DNA of 64,000 nucleotides from Lachnospiraceae bacterium. Its GTDB lineage: Bacteria > Bacillota > Clostridia > Lachnospirales > Lachnospiraceae. The position numbers and the translations under genes were made by a program. The notes beneath the pieces are model-generated. The model did not search any database, was not told the DNA's origin, and saw only the letters and a list, made by a program, of their open reading frames with translations. Shown in pieces: positions 8,359 through 15,421 of the stretch. The stretch is from contig JAAUZT010000007.1 in the NCBI GenBank assembly GCA_014804485.1, positions 66,928-130,927 of the forward strand, written 5' to 3'. Positions within the stretch are counted from its first letter, which is position 1; each line of letters starts with the position of its first letter.

Positions 8359-10371
8359 CTAGGCGTCTTTTGACACGCGTGTCAGTTCCATATTTACACC
8401 GTCATCCTCGATGCGGTACAACACACCGCAAGCAAAAGCGCCCTCCCGCGTAATCTCATCGAAAACCTCGCCTGTATCCGCTTCCGTATCTTCCGCATAG
8501 AGATATGCTGCATGGGAGGCTCTGATCTCCTGCACCATCCATTCCGTGGGCGCGTCATCCAGGTTGACGCTCTTGTACACTACCGATATCGGAGAAGCCT
8601 CATAAGCCGTATAACTGTTATTCACCCAGCGGGGCGTATCGCCTCTGCGAATATAGCATACCCTCGCACCCGTGTCCGTTTCGAGAATCCGTATCGTTTC
8701 CAAAAATTCCGCCTCATCCGCACCGATCATCTCTGCGCGTTCGGCAAGCCTTGCCTCTGTCTCCTGCCGGTAGCCGACCAGACCATGATACCCAATCCGA
8801 TAGCCCGCTGTCAATGCCACAAAAAGGATAAAACACAAGTATGCACCGTATTTTCGTAGGAAGGCCGGCATCTTTTCACTCTGAAATATCACATCTCCCC
8901 GATTCAGCCATATACCCGCCAGGAACAGAAGCGTGCCAATGGTAAAGGGCGCCCCGTAACGCTCGATGGACGAGATCATCCCCGCCGCTTCCAGATACTG
9001 CGTCTCCGTAGCAAAGATCGTGATATGCGCCACAAAAATAATTCCATAGAAAAGTGCGCCGCTGACCACGGTAAACCATAATATGATCCGTCTCTGCCAT
9101 CCGGACAGCAGCGGACGCATAAGAATCACAAGCACACAGATACACAGATACAGACCAAGCGGTGTCAGATCAATAACGACACTCTTCTCCTTATGAAGGG
9201 GCGAACTCACGAATGCCTTCAGAAAAGCCCTTGCAAATTCGCCCGTGTAACCTGAGATACCGTACTCATCGGTGGTCATATACTTCACCGCCGTAGCCGT
9301 CGTCTTCGTTACACGCCGCATAATGAGGCAGAAGACCATCCAACTGCCGCCCGTAAGCACCGGTACTGACGCCACCGCTGCCACGGATAACAATCCCCGG
9401 AATTTATGTTGATCTGCCGCCACGGATGACAGTCCGCGCGATTTATTCTCATCTGCCGCCACAGTTTCACTGCGCTGATACAGAAGCATAAATATCAAGC
9501 CAAATAACGCCCAGACAAAACCGATGGATTTGACTAATACCAGAACTCCCAAATAGAGCCCCAGCCTCCCGTAAAAGTAAATTTCTTCGGAATGAACTTT
9601 ACGAGATTCGCCCCGCGTCCCCAAAATCCAGGTACTTTTTCCCTGCGGCATATCGGTCACCGCGTACAGGAAACCGCCATAGATACACGCCATAGTCAAA
9701 TCGGCGCAGAAACCGTCGTAGCCGTATACCTCCGCTATACTCGGCATAAACCACAATGCTGCCGCCATGAAAAACATCACAAACACATTCCTGCCTTTTA
9801 GTCCCCTAAGCAGCGGCAGCAGAAACACCAGATTCATCACATAGTAGCCGGCAAACGCTAATCCTTCCCGAAATTCGTGGGGACTCAAATGCAAAAACCA
9901 CCACTTAAACAACTGTGCTGCCGGCGGATAATCTCCGAACTCCGGAGCCACATTAGCATATTTCTTCGCAAAACCGTCTAAAAAATACAATGATTTCACG
10001 TCTGTCGCCCAGAAGTTAATATCATCCCACCATGTTACGACTTTGCCTGATGTACACAGCATTGTCACGATCAGCAAAAACACGGCCGTAAGAAATGACG
10101 TTTCTGTCATATTATTCAGGCATACACTGCCAAACTCTTTACGCTGTTCCCGCCGCCTGCTCATCAGCCAAATACCAAACGACACCACCGCCAATGCCGC
10201 AATCCCGTCGATCCACGACAACTGCCCCGCCATCGCAAGCGCATAGAGAAGCAGTACAAGCCCACAGGTAAAGACCGGCATGATTTCCACCAGACTAACC
10301 CGAAAGCAATATGCCAGAAAAAATATACAAACCGAAACAGCAGCTATATGAAGTATCGTCAAATATATCAT
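8359..10371 (-). CDS. Large polytopic membrane protein, GT-C glycosyltransferase-like
   Basis: A 670-residue protein with about a dozen predicted membrane helices and a soluble C-terminal tail of about 130 residues. An early extracytoplasmic loop reads TWWDDINFWATDVKSLYF, resembling the acidic loop of GT-C enzymes that use lipid-phosphate sugars, followed by YPPAAQLFKWWF. Pairing with the GT2-GtrA gene supports a role in surface glycan transfer, but that is inference. A cytoplasmic loop holds a 13-residue tandem duplication (9375-9452). The ATG at 10371 has only AAAAGG close upstream. A family D hairpin lies 40 nt before it. Confidence 0.75.
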   Translation of the reverse strand: MIYLTILHIAAVSVCIFFLAYCFRVSLVEIMPVFTCGLVLLLYALAMAGQLSWIDGIAALAVVSFGIWLMSRRREQRKEFGSVCLNNMTETSFLTAVFLLIVTMLCTSGKVVTWWDDINFWATDVKSLYFLDGFAKKYANVAPEFGDYPPAAQLFKWWFLHLSPHEFREGLAFAGYYVMNLVFLLPLLRGLKGRNVFVMFFMAAALWFMPSIAEVYGYDGFCADLTMACIYGGFLYAVTDMPQGKSTWILGTRGESRKVHSEEIYFYGRLGLYLGVLVLVKSIGFVWALFGLIFMLLYQRSETVAADENKSRGLSSVAADQHKFRGLLSVAAVASVPVLTGGSWMVFCLIMRRVTKTTATAVKYMTTDEYGISGYTGEFARAFLKAFVSSPLHKEKSVVIDLTPLGLYLCICVLVILMRPLLSGWQRRIILWFTVVSGALFYGIIFVAHITIFATETQYLEAAGMISSIERYGAPFTIGTLLFLAGIWLNRGDVIFQSEKMPAFLRKYGAYLCFILFVALTAGYRIGYHGLVGYRQETEARLAERAEMIGADEAEFLETIRILETDTGARVCYIRRGDTPRWVNNSYTAYEASPISVVYKSVNLDDAPTEWMVQEIRASHAAYLYAEDTEADTGEVFDEITREGAFACGVLYRIEDDGVNMELTRVSKDA
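9375..9452. repeat. 39-bp tandem duplication inside the membrane protein gene
   Basis: Two adjacent 39-nt units encode VAADENKSRGLSS and VAADQHKFRGLLS. The period is a multiple of three, so the frame is kept; the extra copy lengthens a hydrophilic loop between two membrane helices. Confidence 0.8.
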
Positions 10372-10410
10372 TACCTTTTAAACCCCGTATCTCACACGTT
10401 ATATCCTCTT

Positions 10411-10443
10411 CGTAACTATTCAGAACCTGTTCTTCACAGTTAC
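10411..10443. repeat. Family D hairpin, copy 1 (leader of the GT-C-like gene)
   Basis: In mRNA sense it reads GTAACTGTGAAGAAC...GTTCTGAATAGTTAC: an 8-bp outer stem, a small bulge and an inner GAAC/GTTC stem. It lies between a TATAAT at 10473-10478 and the start codon at 10371. Copies at 24044 and 49059 have the same orientation and position relative to their genes. A half copy (GAGTAACTGTTCGG in mRNA sense) is just upstream. Confidence 0.75.
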
Positions 10444-10521
10444 AAACCTTCCGAACAGTTACTCCTCTGCTTATTATACATACTCAGAAGCAGTATTGCA
10501 TCTGCTTCTTTCGCACATAAT

Positions 10522-10549
10522 ATCACCCTGTCATTGCTGACAGGGTGAT
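10522..10549 (-). terminator. Hairpin after hpf
   Basis: A perfect inverted repeat ATCACCCTGTCA/TGACAGGGTGAT with a 4-nt loop starts 11 nt after the hpf stop. The run after it on the minus strand is ATTATG rather than a clear T tract, so termination may be weak. Confidence 0.6.
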
Positions 10550-10559
10550 GGATAACTCC

Positions 10560-11087
10560 TTATTCTTCCGGCTCAATCAATCCGTAGGTATTGCCTTTTC
10601 TCTTATATACTACGTTGACCTGATCTGTCTCCGCGTTGCAGAACACGAAAAAGTTGTGTCCGAGCAGTTCCATCTGCACGCATGCATCCTCCGGATACAT
10701 GGGTTTGATATCAAACTTCTTACTTCGGATGATCTGTACGTCCTCTTCTTCCATGAAGTCCTTCTCCATAAACTCCTGCTTAAAGAAAGAACCTGCCTGC
10801 TTCTTGTCGATCAGCTTGTTCTTATACTTCTTAAGCTGTCTCTCGATAATCTCTTCCACCAGATCAATAGACACATACATATCGCTGCTGACCTGTTCAG
10901 AACGAATGATATTACCTTTCATCGGAATCGTTACTTCTATCTTCTGTCTGTCCTTCTCGACACTCAAAGTAACATGTACTTCCGTATCCTCGGTAAAGTA
11001 CTTCTCCAGTTTACCGATCTTGTCCTCCACTGCCGCCCGTAAGCCGTCTGTTACATCAATATTTTTCCCAATAATTATAAATTTCAT
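10560..11087 (-). CDS. hpf: Ribosome hibernation promoting factor, long form
   Basis: Long HPF binds the 30S decoding region and dimerises 70S ribosomes into inactive 100S particles in stationary phase. The 175-residue protein has the N-terminal S30AE/YfiA domain (MKFIIIGKNIDVTDGL to about residue 100), a charged linker, and the C-terminal dimerisation domain beginning VQIIRSKKFDIKPMYPEDA and ending NVVYKRKGNTYGLIEPEE. The ATG at 11087 is chosen because GGAAGGG is 9 nt upstream and the usual MKF start results; the frame extends six codons further. A consensus-like promoter is just upstream. Confidence 0.95.
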   Translation of the reverse strand: MKFIIIGKNIDVTDGLRAAVEDKIGKLEKYFTEDTEVHVTLSVEKDRQKIEVTIPMKGNIIRSEQVSSDMYVSIDLVEEIIERQLKKYKNKLIDKKQAGSFFKQEFMEKDFMEEEDVQIIRSKKFDIKPMYPEDACVQMELLGHNFFVFCNAETDQVNVVYKRKGNTYGLIEPEE

Positions 11088-11122
11088 ATCACTCATCCCT
11101 TCCATTGGAGTATTGTATAGTC

Positions 11123-11152
11123 ATTATAGCATATTTGTCCTACTTGTTGCAA
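11123..11152 (-). promoter_or_regulatory. Promoter of hpf
   Basis: On the minus strand TTGCAA (11147-11152), an 18-nt spacer and an extended -10 TGCTATAAT (TATAAT at 11123-11128), ending about 35 nt before the start codon. The -35 overlaps the 12-bp palindrome TTGTTGCAACAA (11144-11155), a possible operator. Confidence 0.7.
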
Positions 11153-11304
11153 CAATTCATAAGACATGTTTCTTCTTTTTTGACACCTTAAAAGTCAAGA
11201 GTTTTCCTTGTTTTATTGCCAAAAAATGTTTTTTCATGACAACTTCACAAAACATTCGTTCTTTCGGTTACCATAAATACAGATTACCAATCCAGTCAAA
11301 AATC

Positions 11305-11376
11305 TGTGGATAAGGTGGATAATTCCGTGCATAAATCCATTTTTCGCAGAAATATGTCCTTTTGCAATGTGGATAA
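11305..11376 (-). promoter_or_regulatory. Cluster of DnaA boxes
   Basis: Two perfect copies of the DnaA box TTATCCACA (read on the minus strand at 11305-11313 and 11368-11376) and one with a single mismatch, TTATCCACC (11315-11323), lie in 72 bp with the same orientation. They sit in the otherwise AT-rich, gene-free stretch 11153-11463 between the hpf promoter and the terminator of the NlpC/P60 gene. dnaA and dnaN are not in the window, so a DnaA titration or regulatory site is more likely than oriC. Confidence 0.55.
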
Positions 11377-11463
11377 CCCATTTTCTCACATGGTATGGAA
11401 AAAAACATGTGCTCTTCTTTTTGTACAAGATACACAAAACATTGAGAGTGCAAGCGAAAATTA

Positions 11464-11485
11464 GGCGGCTGATTTCTCAGCCGCC
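11464..11485 (-). terminator. Intrinsic terminator after the NlpC/P60 gene
   Basis: A perfect GGCGGCTG/CAGCCGCC stem with a 6-nt loop, followed on the minus strand by TAATTTT, 26 nt after the stop codon. Confidence 0.8.
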
Positions 11486-11510
11486 TCTGCAATCTTTATC
11501 TTATACAGTT

Positions 11511-12818
11511 TTAGAAAATTCTTCTGATCGAAAGAATGGAACGATAGGTTGCACTGGAAACAATGATACCGGTCTTCGACGTGGAAGCGTGTACGATCTG
11601 TCCGTCTCCTGCATAGATTCCCACATGTCCGGAATAACAAATGATATCACCCGGCTGTGCATTCTCTATACCGTTTACGGCTGCACCTACATTTCTGTCT
11701 GCTGCCGAAGAGTGCGGCAGGCTTACACCGAAATTACTGTATACGCTCATAACGAATCCGGAGCAGTCAGCACCGTTCGTCAAACTTGTTCCGCCATACA
11801 CATAAGGGTTACCGACAAACTGCTTTGCAAATTTTACTACGTCAGCTCCCGTACTGCCTGTAGGACTTTGATAAGTCTTACCGCTATCAGTCTTGCTTCC
11901 CGAAGAAGAATTCTCAGCCATCTTCTTGCTTGCCGCTTCTCGTGCCGCTTTAGTGGCTGCCGCTTCCTTGGCAAGTCTTGCTTTCTCTTCCTCAATGGAC
12001 TCTGCCTTCACGAACTCGGTGGAAAGGGTCACATAATCGGTAGACACATAACCGTCACCTTCCTCGATATTTACCTTCACCCAGCCGTCCAGCTCTTCCG
12101 TAACGATCAACTCGGCTTCGAGCGGAACCATACCGAGTACAGATTCCTCTAAGCCCGGCTGCTCACGTACAAACAGCGTTTCCGTCGTAACCGTAGCGAT
12201 ACGGATACCGACTTCCTTCGCATAATCAACCGCGTCATCTCCTGTTACGCAGAACTCGCCTTTCACGTAGCCTTCCACGGAACCGGAACTGATCTTATAC
12301 CATCCGTCTACCTCTTCAATATAGTTACCGACGGATTTATCATATAACTTACCTACAATATTTCCTTCTTCACTGGGAAGATCTCTGACATTCACATAGT
12401 CATTAACCTTCGCGATTACCAGATTCTTAAAACTCTCTTCCTCTTCCGACAGCCCGATATTCGCTGCCTCCTTCAAGTCTTCCGTATATCCTTTGCTGAC
12501 AACAACCGTATCTTCGATCTTCTTGGAAACAGTGCTGACCTTGTCTTCGGTACTCGCCATATCCGCAAATGCACCGACCTGAACACTTCCTACACTGATT
12601 CCGCTTACTTCCTCATTCTTTGCCGCCTCCTTCTCGGAATCTTCCTGCAGGGAAGAAAGAGAAGTGGACTTATCTTCATTCTGCAGCGAAAAGTCAATAC
12701 CCGATGACGGCAGGACGGAACCCACATTACCCGAAGCGTTTGCTTCAAGTCCCAAGCCCGAAAAAGAAAGCACCGCGGCCATTGTACATGCTGCCATTTT
12801 TACGTGTTTTTTCTTCAT
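11511..12818 (-). CDS. Secreted cell-wall hydrolase with SH3 domains and NlpC/P60 domain
   Basis: A probable D,L-endopeptidase acting on peptidoglycan stem peptides. The 435-residue protein has a signal peptide (MKKKHVKMAACTMAAVLSFSG, cleavage near residue 28 after ANA), a low-complexity region, two bacterial SH3 domains (about 130-195 and 205-270; each with a VNVRDLPS or LFVREQPG start), an Ala/Lys-rich coiled linker, and a C-terminal NlpC/P60 domain. Catalytic Cys352 (DCSGF), His398 (GHVGIY) and His410 (IVHAS) are present. GAGGT precedes the ATG. A WalR-type direct repeat is in its leader, fitting control by the essential WalRK cell-wall system. Confidence 0.92.
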   Translation of the reverse strand: MKKKHVKMAACTMAAVLSFSGLGLEANASGNVGSVLPSSGIDFSLQNEDKSTSLSSLQEDSEKEAAKNEEVSGISVGSVQVGAFADMASTEDKVSTVSKKIEDTVVVSKGYTEDLKEAANIGLSEEEESFKNLVIAKVNDYVNVRDLPSEEGNIVGKLYDKSVGNYIEEVDGWYKISSGSVEGYVKGEFCVTGDDAVDYAKEVGIRIATVTTETLFVREQPGLEESVLGMVPLEAELIVTEELDGWVKVNIEEGDGYVSTDYVTLSTEFVKAESIEEEKARLAKEAAATKAAREAASKKMAENSSSGSKTDSGKTYQSPTGSTGADVVKFAKQFVGNPYVYGGTSLTNGADCSGFVMSVYSNFGVSLPHSSAADRNVGAAVNGIENAQPGDIICYSGHVGIYAGDGQIVHASTSKTGIIVSSATYRSILSIRRIF

Positions 12819-12832
12819 AGCTTACCTCATTT

Positions 12833-12849
12833 GTTACAAAATTGTTACA
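12833..12849 (-). promoter_or_regulatory. WalR-type box (TGTAAC-N5-TGTAAC)
   Basis: On the minus strand two TGTAAC hexamers are separated by five bases (AATTT), exactly matching the WalR (YycF) consensus TGTWAH-N5-TGTWAH. The box lies 15 nt before the start codon and just downstream of the predicted transcription start, a position that would favour repression. WalR is known to control NlpC/P60 and other autolysin genes in Bacilli; use of the same site here is inference. Confidence 0.6.
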
Positions 12850-12859
12850 TCTTGGGTAT

Positions 12860-12888
12860 AATATAGCATTGAATATTTATTTTGTCAA
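12860..12888 (-). promoter_or_regulatory. Promoter of the NlpC/P60 gene
   Basis: A perfect -35 TTGACA (12883-12888), a 17-nt spacer, and an extended -10 TGCTATATT (TATATT at 12860-12865) on the minus strand, about 42 nt upstream of the ATG. Confidence 0.85.
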
Positions 12889-12975
12889 CTACAGCATATA
12901 CCACTAAAATCGCGTATTTACGCAACTTCTTGTGCTATTTCTACAAATTCTCAAAAATTTCACAACTGTAACAAA

Positions 12976-13020
12976 AGTAAATTTGCTGCGCAAATTAACT
13001 TTAGTAAATTTGCTGCGCAA
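12976..13020. repeat. 18-bp direct repeat, period 27
   Basis: AGTAAATTTGCTGCGCAA occurs at 12976-12993 and 13003-13020. Each unit is itself partly palindromic (TTTGCTGCGCAAA). It lies in the gap between the NlpC/P60 promoter and the family B element behind trxB; no gene is visible in 12889-13042. Confidence 0.8.
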
Positions 13021-13042
13021 GCTTGAAGTCAGCCAATATGTA

Positions 13043-13179
13043 GCGCAGATGGAAGTTAATATCTTAAGGAGCCCCTCAAAAAGCGTCGGCACTTGACGAG
13101 GTATTTTACGAGTCTAGTGTCCGTTACGCTTTTTGCGGAGCGAAAGCGCGGCTCCGTAGATATTAACTTTCATCTGCGC
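13043..13179. repeat. Family B structured element, copy 2 (trxB 3' end)
   Basis: Arms GCGCAGATGGAAGTTAATAT (from 13043) and the near-perfect complement ending at 13179 enclose a core homologous to 4462-4554. Within the core AAAAAGCG pairs with CGCTTTTT, replacing the AACAGCG/CGCTGT pair of copy 1 while the CGAGGT, ACGAG, TAGTGTC and GGAGCGAAAGCG blocks are kept. The trxB stop codon lies inside the right arm. Confidence 0.75.
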
Positions 13180-14093
13180 GTACCATTCAAATACCGCTCC
13201 GCCGCCGCAACCGCACATGCCCCGTCCGCCACCGCGGTAACGATCTGGCGCACCTGCTTCGTGCGGATATCCCCCGCTGCCAGAATGCCGGGCACCTGTG
13301 TGGCGCAGTCCTCCCCAGCGATCACATATCCTCCGTCGTCGCAGGGAACACTGTCCCGGAATGCCGCCGTGTTAGGCTGCATGCCTACTGCGATAAATAC
13401 GCCTTCCACCGCCAATGTTTCTTCCGTCTGCTCCGTTACATGCCGCAGCTTCACGCTTTCCACCAGATCAGAACCGCAGATGGCCGACACTGTCCTGTTC
13501 CATAGCACTTCCACGCGATCAGAGCTAAACAGCTTGTCCTGAAGGCTCCCGGCGGCACGCAGACTGTCCCGCCTGTGGATCAGATACACCTTCCTGCACA
13601 TCCGCGCCAGATAGATCGCATCTTCCACAGCCACGTCGCCGCCGCCGACTACCGCCACATCTCTTCCCTTAAAAAAAGCACCGTCGCATGTGGCACAATA
13701 AGATACGCCCTTTCCCACATACTGCGTCTCTCCGTCTGCCCCCAGCGTCTTATGTGTCGCCCCTGCAGCAAGGATCAGCGCTTTCGCTTCATATTCCGTC
13801 CCATCAGCAGCGGTAACCACTTTGACCTCTCCCCGGTCGGCAATCGCCGTGACAGATGCCGTCTTATACTGTGCACCCATGGCATCCGCATGCTCTTTAA
13901 ATTTCACTCCCATGTCGAAACCGTTGATACCGGGCAGACCGAGATAATTATCCACCTCATAAGTATTCAGTACCTGTCCGCCGCTCATGGGCTTTTCTTC
14001 TATCACTAACAGATTCAATCCCGCACGCCTGCCGTAGACTGCCGCCGACAGTCCAGCCGGTCCGGAACCGATTATGATCAGATCATATATCAT
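13170..14093 (-). CDS. trxB: Thioredoxin reductase
   Basis: FAD- and NADPH-dependent reductase of thioredoxin. The 307-residue protein has the FAD motif IIGSGPAGLSAA (7-18), the redox pair Cys133-Ala-Thr-Cys136 followed by DGAFF, the NADPH-binding GGGDVAVEDA and HRRDSLR, and the C-terminal FAD motif VPGILAAGDIR. All active features are intact; GGGDVA instead of the usual GGGNSA is a minor variation. No thioredoxin gene is adjacent. The stop codon is embedded in a family B repeat arm. The 200 nt upstream (14094-14296) holds AT-rich sequence with no clear gene. Confidence 0.95.
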   Translation of the reverse strand: MIYDLIIIGSGPAGLSAAVYGRRAGLNLLVIEEKPMSGGQVLNTYEVDNYLGLPGINGFDMGVKFKEHADAMGAQYKTASVTAIADRGEVKVVTAADGTEYEAKALILAAGATHKTLGADGETQYVGKGVSYCATCDGAFFKGRDVAVVGGGDVAVEDAIYLARMCRKVYLIHRRDSLRAAGSLQDKLFSSDRVEVLWNRTVSAICGSDLVESVKLRHVTEQTEETLAVEGVFIAVGMQPNTAAFRDSVPCDDGGYVIAGEDCATQVPGILAAGDIRTKQVRQIVTAVADGACAVAAAERYLNGTRR

Positions 14094-14296
14094 TTTTCCC
14101 CTGCCTCCATTCTTCTGATTTGAAAAACTTCATTTCCCCGCTTATACAATAAAAAACCATTCCTTCGCTTACATACCTACAAAATCGTAAACCGTCTTTG
14201 CATTCTGTCTTTTTTTCTATATAATAGAACATTATAACACGAAATGCACGTTTTTATAAAACCAGGCAGCGCAGACAATACTGAACTCTTTCCTAA

Positions 14297-14607
14297 TAAG
14301 ATTAAAGTGTCAAAAAGTGCATTAAAGAATTTTGATAAGCAGATTGTACAAAATGTTCTCGAAGCTGTCCTGCGGAGGAATATGAGATTTTCTTAATATT
14401 CCGTTCAATAGCCAGAAATTTCGGGACACGGATGTCCCGAAAAGCCCGTAATGAGCCCGGATGGCGAATAGAGGGCGGTTTCGTCCGTTATCACAACTTT
14501 ATCGGAATATTTTAGAAAATCCATATGACGCAGCCCGACACAAGAGAACATTTTGTACAATCTGCCCTCTCAACCTATCATAATCATCTTTTGACACTCG
14601 AATCTTA
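14297..14607. repeat. Family L large palindromic element, copy 1
   Basis: A 311-bp element with terminal inverted repeats TAAGATTNNAGTGTCAAAA. Inside are nested inverted arms: GCAGATTGTACAAAATG... (from 14339) with its complement ending at 14564, GATTTTCTTAATATTCCG with CGGAATATTTTAGAAAATC, and a hairpin TTTCGGGACA/TGTCCCGAAA. The centre holds a strongly conserved unpaired stretch around AGCCCGTAATGAGCC and GGCGAATAGAGGGCGGT. A second copy is at 52917-53220 in the same orientation. It carries no open reading frame of note. Confidence 0.85.
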
Positions 14608-14641
14608 ACAATATAATAAAGAAAGGAATCAACCCGACATT

Positions 14642-15382
14642 ATGCAAAAAGAACTCATCTCTCCCCCAAAATATGCTCTGATCACCGGCGCCTCCCGCGG
14701 AATCGGCCGCGCCGTCGCAGAGTATCTGGCACAGGAAGGTTATCATCTTTATCTCGTCTGTAAGCAGTCCACAGACATGCTGACTGCATTGGTCGCACAG
14801 CTCTCAACACAGTACGGTATCTGCTGCACACCGTTTACGGCGGATGTGGGAAACCCTGATGATGTGGAGAATCTTTTTGCACAGATCAACACATTGGACG
14901 TACTGGTCAACAATGCCGGAATTTCCTATGTGGGATTGCTGCATGAGATGTCCGTCAATGACTGGCGGCAGGTTATGCAGACTAATCTGGATTCCCTCTT
15001 CTACACGAGCCGTCTGGCCGTGCCGCTCATGCTACGCAGACACAGCGGCAGAATCATCAACATCTCCTCCGTGTGGGGCAGCGTGGGAGCTTCTATGGAA
15101 ACCGCATACTCCGCTTCCAAAGGCGGCGTCAACAGTTTCACGAAGGCTCTCGCCAAGGAACTGGCTCCCAGCGGTATTCAGGTGAACGCCATCGCCTGCG
15201 GAGTGATTGATACGGATATGAATCGATGCTTTACCGAAGAAGATATGACTGCTCTGAAAAACGAAATACCGGCCGACCGAATCGGTCAGCCGGAAGAAGT
15301 GGCTCAAATGGTAGTTTCTCTGCTTCATGCGCCGGCATACTTGACCGGTCAGGTCGTCACCCTGGACGGCGGCTGGACATAA
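14642..15382 (+). CDS. Short-chain dehydrogenase/reductase, FabG-like
   Basis: NAD(P)H-dependent oxidoreductase of the classical SDR family, closest in pattern to 3-oxoacyl-ACP reductases. The 246 residues show the cofactor motif TGASRGIG (15-22), NNAG (90-93), catalytic Ser142/143, Tyr156 and Lys160 (YSASK), and the C-terminal LTGQVVTLDGG. The only nearby ribosome-binding site (AAAGGA) is about 14 nt from the ATG, longer than normal. It stands alone on the plus strand between a family L element and a convergent methyltransferase, so it is unlikely to be the fatty-acid-cluster FabG. Substrate unknown. Confidence 0.88.
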   Translation: MQKELISPPKYALITGASRGIGRAVAEYLAQEGYHLYLVCKQSTDMLTALVAQLSTQYGICCTPFTADVGNPDDVENLFAQINTLDVLVNNAGISYVGLLHEMSVNDWRQVMQTNLDSLFYTSRLAVPLMLRRHSGRIINISSVWGSVGASMETAYSASKGGVNSFTKALAKELAPSGIQVNAIACGVIDTDMNRCFTEEDMTALKNEIPADRIGQPEEVAQMVVSLLHAPAYLTGQVVTLDGGWT

Positions 15383-15421
15383 GTCAATTTGATTTTCAGA
15401 TACCGCCATGCCGCCCGGGAT

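Noticed and set aside
11305-11376. DnaA boxes as the chromosome origin
   Set aside because: dnaA, dnaN, rpmH or other usual origin neighbours are absent and no DNA-unwinding element with 13-mers was recognised, so only a DnaA-binding cluster is claimed.
11234-11437. Open frame of about 65 codons on the minus strand between hpf and the wall hydrolase
   Set aside because: No ribosome-binding site, a cysteine/histidine-rich random-looking product, and overlap with DnaA boxes; treated as non-coding.
14441-14466. GGATG (FokI site) in the conserved centre of family L elements, near an M.FokI-like methyltransferase
   Set aside because: A 5-mer is expected every few hundred bases, and copy 2 is far from the methyltransferase; the coincidence is not evidence of a link.
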